Source: Myxococcales bacterium
GTDB lineage: Bacteria; Myxococcota; Polyangia; Fen-1088
Reading direction: 5' to 3'
DNA: 6,730 nucleotides
Assembly: GCA_003159055.1 (NCBI GenBank)
Contig: PMLH01000601.1
Span: 8,128 to 14,857, forward strand
Below the pieces are notes generated by a model, which made no database searches, had not been told where the DNA came from, and worked only from the letters and a program-made list of their open reading frames with translations. The translations under genes were made by a program, and so were the position numbers. Of the stretch, positions 1-4,298 are shown one piece after another; the first letter of the stretch is position 1, and each line of letters starts with the position of its first letter.

Positions 1-365
1 CCACGCTGACCGTACTTCTTGCGCTCCTTCTGGCGAGCGTCGCGGGTCAGGTAGCCGGCCTTCTTGAGGGCTGGGCGCAGCTCTGCGTTGAACTTGCAGA
101 GGGCGCGAGAGATGCCGTGCCGCAGCGCATCGGCCTGACCGGAAAGCCCGCCGCCGTTCACGCTGGCAAAAATGTCGAAGGTGCCGGAAGTCTCGGTGAG
201 CTCAAGCGCCTGGCGAAACACCATGCGCGAGGTCTCGCGGCCGAAATACCCTTCCAAAGTCCGCTCGTTGATTTGAATCTTGCCGTTGCCAGGCTGGATC
301 CAAACACGCGCTATTGCACACTTGCGGCGGCCAGTGGCGTAGATGCTCTTCTGCGAATCGATCAT
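1..365 (-). CDS. rpsI: 30S ribosomal protein S9 (C-terminus cut by window edge)
   Basis: S9 belongs to the small ribosomal subunit; its basic C-terminal tail reaches the P-site tRNA. Reading leftwards from ATG at 365, 121 residues are visible. They start [20 protein letters not shown], the S9 N-terminal signature. The family motif [20 protein letters not shown] follows in the middle, then [14 protein letters not shown] and [10 protein letters not shown] near the edge. Bacterial S9 is usually about 130 residues, so only the final ten or so, including the usual SKR end, lie outside. The start is fixed by GGAG seven bases upstream. The rplM stop codon is 15 bp before the start, the conserved L13-S9 operon order, so it is expected to be cotranscribed from the rplM promoter. 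Identification is secure. Confidence 0.98.
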   Translation of the reverse strand, partial: MIDSQKSIYATGRRKCAIARVWIQPGNGKIQINERTLEGYFGRETSRMVFRQALELTETSGTFDIFASVNGGGLSGQADALRHGISRALCKFNAELRPALKKAGYLTRDARQKERKKYGQR

Positions 366-380
366 GCGGAGACTCCGGAC

Positions 381-833
381 TTAGGAGAGGGCGAGCGGTT
401 TGGGTTGCTGGGCAGCGTGCGGATGCTCGGTGCCGGCGTAAACTTTGAGCTTCTTGTAGATGCGGCGACCCAGCGGTCCCTTGGGCAGCATTCCCCACAC
501 CGCGCGCTTGACCAGCTCGGTGGGGTGGCGCTCGACCAGCTGCTTGGCCGAGTACTCGGACAATCCACCCGGGAAGAGCGAGTGATGGCGATAGATCTTA
601 TCGGACCACTTCTTGCCCGTCAGGCGCACCTTCTCGGCATTGACAACCACCACGAAATCGCCAGCGTCTTCATGCGTGGTGAACAATGCCTTGTTCTTTC
701 CACGCAAGACCGAGGCGATCTTGGCGGCTGCCCGACCGAGGGTCTTGCCCTGGACGTCAGCGATGAACCACGAGTGAGGGGTGTCACCCTTGGCGGGAAC
801 AGTCTTACGTTGGCGCGGCGCTACTGAAGACAC
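381..833 (-). CDS. rplM: 50S ribosomal protein L13
   Basis: L13 is an early-assembly protein of the large subunit. The 150-residue product shows the family signatures W22[12 protein letters not shown], the [15 protein letters not shown] block, [23 protein letters not shown] and the terminal HAAQQPKPL. Length is close to the usual 140-150. The start is GTG at 833. An in-frame TAG sits four codons upstream (inside the promoter -10 box), so no longer protein is possible. No ATG, GTG or TTG lies near the position where the E. coli protein begins, which gives this protein about eight extra N-terminal residues (SSVAPRQR). AGGAG lies six bases before the GTG. It is the first gene of the rplM-rpsI operon. 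In E. coli L13 represses this operon through the rplM leader mRNA; here the leader may be only a few bases (see promoter entry). Confidence 0.98.
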   Translation of the reverse strand: MSSVAPRQRKTVPAKGDTPHSWFIADVQGKTLGRAAAKIASVLRGKNKALFTTHEDAGDFVVVVNAEKVRLTGKKWSDKIYRHHSLFPGGLSEYSAKQLVERHPTELVKRAVWGMLPKGPLGRRIYKKLKVYAGTEHPHAAQQPKPLALS

Positions 834-958
834 GGGGCGCTCCTAATACTTCAGCCCAGACAGAAAGTCAACCCTCCCAAGCACATTCCACCCGACTTGC
901 CCGGCGAACACGGAGCGACGGGCTAAGTGCCACGCCGTGATCGGCAGGGATCTCACCT
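834..958 (-). other. Intergenic region between the TPR-cNMP gene and rplM
   Basis: This 125-bp gap separates the stop codon of the upstream gene from the rplM GTG. Its rplM-proximal third holds the promoter described separately. The rest has no ORF with a start codon and ribosome binding site. The only terminator-like structure is a weak 5-bp stem (899-903 with 919-923, 15-base loop) with no T-tract, so I do not call a terminator. The strong promoter suggests rplM is transcribed independently of the upstream gene. Confidence 0.5.
843..871 (-). promoter_or_regulatory. Sigma-70-type promoter of rplM-rpsI, overlapping the ribosome binding site
   Basis: On the minus strand, TTGACT (871-866, five of six consensus bases) and TATTAG (848-843, four of six) are separated by exactly 17 bp. 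The AGGAG ribosome binding site occupies 844-840 and so overlaps the -10 box by two bases. Initiation 6-8 bases past the -10 would fall near 835-837, leaving about 2-4 bases before the GTG at 833. Either the mRNA is effectively leaderless and AGGAG is not transcribed, or a second promoter further upstream supplies a leader that carries it. The match is seen directly; activity is inferred. Confidence 0.7.
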
Positions 959-2365
959 TCATAGCATGTCCAGTCGACCAATGGCACGGGTACGCAATTC
1001 GACCAGGGAACCAAGGTATTCAAGCACCTGCGGGTGGGTCATGATCACCTCGTTGAAGTCGGACCGCGGCAGGAACAACAAGAAGCTCCTACACAGCGCC
1101 GTCACCGAGGCTGTGGAAGGCTGGCCCGTGATGAGCGAAATCTCGCCGAACGCCTCGCCTGGCAGAAGTCGGGCACCCCCCCGACCGCCAGCGACCGCCT
1201 GCGCTTCGCCTGCGAGAAGGACGAAAAGCCCTGCCGACTTGCCGCCCTCCTCGATGATGCGAAGTCCCTCGTCGATTTCCAAAAACTGAAAACGTGCGGA
1301 CAGCGCCAACCGTTCGAGCGCGGTGAACGGCGCAAAGAGCGGGCTGGTTTCTGCCAGCGTGGCGATGAGGCGCTCGCGCAGAAAACGAAGCAACACCACG
1401 AGCAGGTCAGGCGAAGCCGCAACCAGGTCGCCGAGCAGCGCACGATCGAAGGCGAGCACCTGGCTGTCGACGGTGGCGCGCACGGTTGCGGTGCGCGTCT
1501 GGTCAGCCAGAAGCGCGATCTCGCCGAAAAACTCGCCCTCGGACAGGCGCGCGACTTCCTGCGGGACCAGCACCGCGACCTCGCCCCAGGCAACCACGAA
1601 GAGATCGTCCCCTGGATCTCCTTGCGAGAAAAGAACCTCGCCTGCAGGAAGCTGAACCAGCCGAACGCGGTCGATGGCCAAGCGCATGAGCGCCGGCGTG
1701 AGCACGGAAAAGAACGGCGTTCTCGGCAGCACGAAGGTGGCCATCGTGCGCCGCCCGGCGCCCTTGTGCGGGCTGCTGAGCAGGCGAGGTGCGGAAACAA
1801 ATTCGTTGTCGACCGGAATCTCCATGGCCGCGCTGCTGCCCGCCGCGCCCACGTTAAGCGATGGACGCGAGCCGGGCACGAGGGCTGCCAGCCGCACCTG
1901 GCGCAGTGGCGGCAGCACCGGCGGTGCGGCGGCTGGTGGGGAGTGCCCAGGCTTTGCGCCCGATGGCGGCGGCTGGACCAAAGCCGCTGGCGCCGTCGGT
2001 GGTGAGGCCGTCCGATTGGGCAGCGGTTGGGCAAGATCCGCTGGCTGTTTCTGGGAAGCGTACAACGTGGCCAGCGTCTCCTGGGTCTGGGTATGCTTCG
2101 GATCGATGCCGAGAATGATCTTGCACACCGCGATCGCCTTGAGCAGAAGGTCGTCCTTGGCGTAGCCGCTGGCCGCGCGGCTGAAGGCCTTCACGGCTTC
2201 CGCATCGTTGCCCAGCTTGCGCAAAGTTTCGCCGAGCCTTAGGGACCAGGCTGGGTCGCGCGGATCGTCCTTTTCCAGATTGGCGTAGCACGAGGCCGCC
2301 TTGCGCCAATTGCCTTTGCCGGCTGCCTCGAGGGCGTCGTGCTTGAGTTTGCGCAAGTCAGCCAT
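959..2365 (-). CDS. TPR protein with two cyclic-nucleotide-binding domains
   Basis: This 468-residue, probably cytoplasmic protein has three parts. Residues 1-106 form about three TPR helical repeats, which normally bind partner proteins. Residues 107-165 are a Pro/Ala-rich linker. Two CRP-type cNMP-binding domains follow at about 215-335 and 340-455. The first has a complete phosphate-binding cassette, FGEIALLADQTRTATV, with Glu282 and Arg291 correctly spaced. The second, FGEISLITGQPSTASV, keeps Glu408 but has Ser417 where Arg belongs. There is no helix-turn-helix, kinase, cyclase or membrane segment, so it probably works as an adaptor that changes contacts when cAMP or a related nucleotide binds. 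ATG at 2365 was chosen because MADLRKLKHD begins the first TPR helix and GGAG lies five bases upstream. A longer reading would run into SMUG1. It lies 103 bp downstream of SMUG1 on the same strand. Confidence 0.9.
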   Translation of the reverse strand: MADLRKLKHDALEAAGKGNWRKAASCYANLEKDDPRDPAWSLRLGETLRKLGNDAEAVKAFSRAASGYAKDDLLLKAIAVCKIILGIDPKHTQTQETLATLYASQKQPADLAQPLPNRTASPPTAPAALVQPPPSGAKPGHSPPAAAPPVLPPLRQVRLAALVPGSRPSLNVGAAGSSAAMEIPVDNEFVSAPRLLSSPHKGAGRRTMATFVLPRTPFFSVLTPALMRLAIDRVRLVQLPAGEVLFSQGDPGDDLFVVAWGEVAVLVPQEVARLSEGEFFGEIALLADQTRTATVRATVDSQVLAFDRALLGDLVAASPDLLVVLLRFLRERLIATLAETSPLFAPFTALERLALSARFQFLEIDEGLRIIEEGGKSAGLFVLLAGEAQAVAGGRGGARLLPGEAFGEISLITGQPSTASVTALCRSFLLFLPRSDFNEVIMTHPQVLEYLGSLVELRTRAIGRLDML

Positions 2366-2403
2366 GCATGCTCCGAGCGGCGCAAACGATACCACGACCA
2401 GAC

Positions 2404-2450
2404 CCCAGGGCCGAGCCGGTCCGAGCCTCAGCCAGCCCTGGGCCGAGCCG
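2404..2450. repeat. GC-rich direct repeat in the SMUG1 to TPR-cNMP spacer
   Basis: Two 15-base copies, CCCAGGGCCGAGCCG (2404-2418) and CCCTGGGCCGAGCCG (2436-2450), differ only at their fourth base. A third CCGAGCC core lies at 2421-2427, so cores start at 2411, 2421 and 2443: spacings of 10 and 22 bp, near one and two helical turns. The CCCAGGG and CCCTGGG parts can also pair as a 7-bp stem. It could be an operator for the downstream gene, a terminator for SMUG1, or chance in GC-rich DNA. The repeat itself is certain; any role is a guess. Confidence 0.45.
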
Positions 2451-2468
2451 CCGCTTGCCCGAGATCCG

Positions 2469-3191
2469 CTAGATGCCAAGCTTGGCGAGTTGCAGACGCG
2501 CCTGCGCCGCCCAGCCTCGGTTGGCGAGCGGGCTGGCTGGGCTTGGGTGCAGGATGGTCCCGACAGAGACGTCGGTTCCCGCAAGCGCGAGCCGGGCGCG
2601 TTCGGCGGCGAATGCGCCAACCCCGACCACGTGCCGAGGTCGCAACACAGCCACCGTCTTGCGCAGGGCCTCGTCACACGCAGCGAACAGAGCCTTCTGC
2701 TCACAGGTCGGCAGTTTGTCCGGGGTCAGGTTGCGCGCGGAGGCTTCCATGAACACCAAAGGACAGTAGTTCGCGACGAAAAACCGCGAAAAAAACCGCT
2801 CGGCCGTGCCGAACTCGTCCTTGGCCCAGCCCCAAAGCCGGGTGCCGCTCACCTCGCTGCGAGGGCAGTCGAGCCCGTGCACACGGCGCTTGGGATGCTC
2901 CGGGGAAGGCCGCGAGACTCGCCCGACCAAACCGAGAAAATCCCGCACCATGGTCACATCGCCAAAGGGCACGCCCGTCTGGGCCATGCCGAAAGGACCC
3001 GGATTCATGCCAAGCAGGACGGCTTCCTTGGTAGGCTGGCCATATCGCTCCAAGTACGCTTCGTGAAGCTGCTTCGCGTAGTCGAGCGGGTTGTAGACGA
3101 AAGCCACTGGCGGCCCGAAAAGAAGCTCGTTAACGCGCCTCGACAGCTGGCGGCTGATGGCGACCAGCCCAGGGCGTGCCGTGTTTCCCAT
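2469..3191 (-). CDS. SMUG1-type uracil-DNA glycosylase
   Basis: SMUG1 (single-strand-selective monofunctional uracil-DNA glycosylase, UDG family 3) removes uracil and oxidised pyrimidines such as 5-hydroxymethyluracil, opening base-excision repair. The 240-residue product closely matches the vertebrate enzyme as I remember it. Motif 1, GMNPGPFGMAQTGVPFGD, is at 61-78 with Asn63 (human Asn85, positions the attacking water). Next come VSRPSPEHPKRRVHGLDCP, SEVSGTRLWGW, and NYCPLVF with Asn141 (human Asn163, uracil recognition). Motif 2, HPSPASPLANRGW, has His215 (human His239). All key residues are present. ATG at 3191 was chosen because GGAAG lies four bases upstream and it leaves a short tail before the family's N-terminal helix. 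ATG at 3221 and TTG at 3239 are alternatives without a good ribosome binding site. It is divergent from the plus-strand envelope pair. No clear promoter is visible. Confidence 0.95.
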   Translation of the reverse strand: MGNTARPGLVAISRQLSRRVNELLFGPPVAFVYNPLDYAKQLHEAYLERYGQPTKEAVLLGMNPGPFGMAQTGVPFGDVTMVRDFLGLVGRVSRPSPEHPKRRVHGLDCPRSEVSGTRLWGWAKDEFGTAERFFSRFFVANYCPLVFMEASARNLTPDKLPTCEQKALFAACDEALRKTVAVLRPRHVVGVGAFAAERARLALAGTDVSVGTILHPSPASPLANRGWAAQARLQLAKLGI

Positions 3192-3352
3192 CCGTCTTCC
3201 ATGCCGGGAAAACCAGCGCATGGCAAGGACCGAGGCCAACCGAGCCGTTCAACCCGTCGGCCGCCGCCTTGGCTGGCGCCCCCGGGCAATCGAAAACTGG
3301 TGTTCTCTCCTCTTCCATCTGCCTACAACGTGTGGTTAATATTCTTCCCGAC
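3192..3352. other. Divergent intergenic region between SMUG1 and the envelope gene pair
   Basis: This 161-bp gap separates two divergently transcribed units, so any promoters for both should lie here. It is mostly GC-rich, with one AT-rich patch, TTAATATTC, at 3336-3344, only 9 bp before the plus-strand ATG at 3353. No convincing -35/-10 pair is visible for SMUG1. The N-terminal part could be SMUG1 coding sequence if the TTG at 3239 were used. Confidence 0.4.
3337..3342 (+). promoter_or_regulatory. Possible -10 element for the envelope gene pair
   Basis: TAATAT, four of six consensus bases, is the only AT-rich hexamer in the divergent gap. A recognisable -35 at the normal distance is lacking. 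If used, transcription would start near 3349, about 4 bases before the ATG at 3353. That fits the lack of a Shine-Dalgarno sequence there. It is weak evidence, because AT-rich patches near gene starts are common. Confidence 0.3.
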
Positions 3353-3712
3353 ATGACGCGTGCCACTCTTCGAAGAACACGGTTCATCTGTTTGGGTGTC
3401 GTCTTGGCGCTCTTCTGCTCGGTCATTCACTCCCGGTCGGTCTGGGCCGAGGAGGAAGAAGAGATCGGAGGGGACTACAAGGATCCGACCATCGTCACGG
3501 ACGACAGCTCGTCCGTTCCCGCTGGCGTGAAAGACCTCGGCAAGGAAAAGAAACCCATCGTCGATCCGGTCTACGAGAAATGGTGGTTCTGGGCGGCCGC
3601 GGTCGCCGTGGCCGGAGCTTGGGTCGCCGTCGCGGTTTGGCCAGGGCACCAGAAGGCACCGAAGTGCGCGGGTACCGATTACACGCTCGGTTGCATCGGA
3701 GACGGGAGGTAG
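3353..3712 (+). CDS. Small secreted or membrane protein with signal peptide and C-terminal anchor, unknown function
   Basis: The 119-residue product is not one I can assign to a named family. Residues 1-32 form a signal peptide: basic TRATLRRTR, hydrophobic FICLGVVLALFCSVI, then likely cleavage after SVWA. The mature part begins with five Glu, then an acidic, probably disordered stretch. KEKKPIVDPVYEKWWFW leads into a membrane segment at about 78-96. A basic tail holds two cysteines, C105 and C114. The KWWFW-plus-hydrophobic ending resembles C-terminal anchors of longer myxobacterial TPR/PEGA envelope proteins (from memory), as if only the anchor remained. ATG at 3353 gives a well-formed signal peptide, but there is no purine-rich ribosome binding site; in-frame GTG at 3332 has none either and would add a poor N-terminus. 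Its stop is 2 bp before the next gene, with which it likely forms an operon. Confidence 0.8.
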   Translation: MTRATLRRTRFICLGVVLALFCSVIHSRSVWAEEEEEIGGDYKDPTIVTDDSSSVPAGVKDLGKEKKPIVDPVYEKWWFWAAAVAVAGAWVAVAVWPGHQKAPKCAGTDYTLGCIGDGR

Positions 3713-3714
3713 TC

Positions 3715-4221
3715 ATGCGCACGCTGAGATTTTCGAAGCTTGTTTCACTCGGGCTCTTGTCGGCAGCCATCGGCGGTGCCAGTGGTTGCAGCAGCGACTA
3801 CGGTCTATTCGCCGTTCACACAACTTTCCCCGCTGGAAACGCGACCGACCGGCAAAGCATCGAGCAGTGCCAGATGTCGATCTCAGACGGGAAGAGGGAT
3901 GGGGACGGGAAGCTGCTCCGAAATGTGATGGTCGGCTACCAGCTTGAGCTAAGGAAGATTCCCGCAAACACGGCCTTGGGCTACTACTTCGTGGGTTGCG
4001 GTGGTAGCAATCAGACCCCCCAGGATATTGGTCGCATCAGCTACAGCACCTCCCGCACCACTGGCTCGCTGATCTTCTTGGTGGACGCGCTCGACAACAC
4101 TAGCACGCCCGTGTGGTATGGAGAAAGCGATCCTCAAGCCGTGAAGGTGTTCCAAACCGCCAACGACGAAGTCAAAGTCGAAATTGTGATGAATAAGGGC
4201 AAAAATCCTGATGCAGAATAG
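3715..4221 (+). CDS. Predicted outer-membrane lipoprotein, unknown function
   Basis: The 168-residue product starts with a type II signal peptide: MRTLRFSK, a hydrophobic run, then a lipobox ending GASGC with lipidated Cys25. Serines at +2 and +3, with no Asp at +2, favour sorting to the outer membrane. The mature part has Cys52 and Cys95, which could form a disulfide. It also has beta-prone strands (VMVGYQLELR, GSLIFLVDAL, EVKVEIVMN), suggesting a small beta-sandwich. I do not recognise the family. GGGAGG at 3704-3709, five bases before the ATG, is a strong ribosome binding site lying inside the end of the upstream gene; the 2-bp gap implies translational coupling. The last 60 or so bases are richer in A and T than neighbouring genes. 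It is followed by two hairpins that probably end the operon. Confidence 0.85.
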   Translation: MRTLRFSKLVSLGLLSAAIGGASGCSSDYGLFAVHTTFPAGNATDRQSIEQCQMSISDGKRDGDGKLLRNVMVGYQLELRKIPANTALGYYFVGCGGSNQTPQDIGRISYSTSRTTGSLIFLVDALDNTSTPVWYGESDPQAVKVFQTANDEVKVEIVMNKGKNPDAE

Positions 4222-4231
4222 GCGGTAGGTT

Positions 4232-4254
4232 GCCACACGGCTGGACCGTGTGGC
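4232..4254. terminator. Hairpin 1 of a tandem pair between convergent genes
   Basis: GCCACACGG (4232-4240) pairs perfectly with CCGTGTGGC (4246-4254) over a 5-base loop, CTGGA. A G-U and a U-A pair (4231/4255, 4230/4256) can extend it to 11 bp. It begins 10 bases after the lipoprotein stop codon. No T-tract follows on either strand, so it is either a GC-rich terminator lacking the U-run or an mRNA 3'-end stabiliser. The structure is certain; the terminator role is inferred from position. Confidence 0.65.
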
Positions 4255-4257
4255 GAC

Positions 4258-4291
4258 GCCCTGGTCGTGCCATCATCGTTCCGACCAGGGC
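4258..4291. terminator. Hairpin 2 of a tandem pair between convergent genes
   Basis: GCCCTGGTCG (4258-4267) pairs perfectly with CGACCAGGGC (4282-4291), a 10-bp stem with a 14-base loop. It starts 7 bases past the end of the minus-strand hydrolase gene and lies only 3 bases from hairpin 1. It therefore probably ends minus-strand transcripts and backs up hairpin 1 for plus-strand ones. No T-tract is present on either side. Confidence 0.65.
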
Positions 4292-4298
4292 CTACGAG

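Noticed and set aside
117..827. Long plus-strand open frame opposite rpsI and rplM
   Set aside because: It is antisense to two certain ribosomal protein genes, has no family resemblance, and is the frame expected open in GC-rich DNA.
899..923. Possible terminator after the TPR-cNMP gene
   Set aside because: It is only a 5-bp stem with a 15-base loop and no T-tract, which is common by chance at this GC content.
1034..2005. Plus-strand open frame of 323 codons opposite the TPR-cNMP gene
   Set aside because: It is antisense to a gene with clear domains; the translation is Arg/Gln/His-rich and low in hydrophobic residues, typical of a shadow frame.
2366..2704. 113-residue N-terminal extension of the TPR-cNMP protein
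   Set aside because: It would overlap the SMUG1 coding region in another frame, while the ATG at 2365 has GGAG upstream and begins a TPR helix.
3192..3239. Longer SMUG1 from TTG at 3239 or ATG at 3221
   Set aside because: Neither has a good ribosome binding site, whereas ATG at 3191 has GGAAG upstream. Not fully excluded.
3176..3352. Upstream start for the small membrane protein
   Set aside because: It would add 59 residues before a well-formed signal peptide and overlap the SMUG1 start.
2301..3356. Plus-strand open frame of 351 codons opposite SMUG1
   Set aside because: It runs antisense across SMUG1 and its spacers, with no domain-like composition and no ribosome binding site.
3580..3714. 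Upstream start for the lipoprotein
   Set aside because: It would hide the signal peptide behind 45 Arg-rich residues and overlap the preceding gene; ATG at 3715 has a strong ribosome binding site and lipobox.
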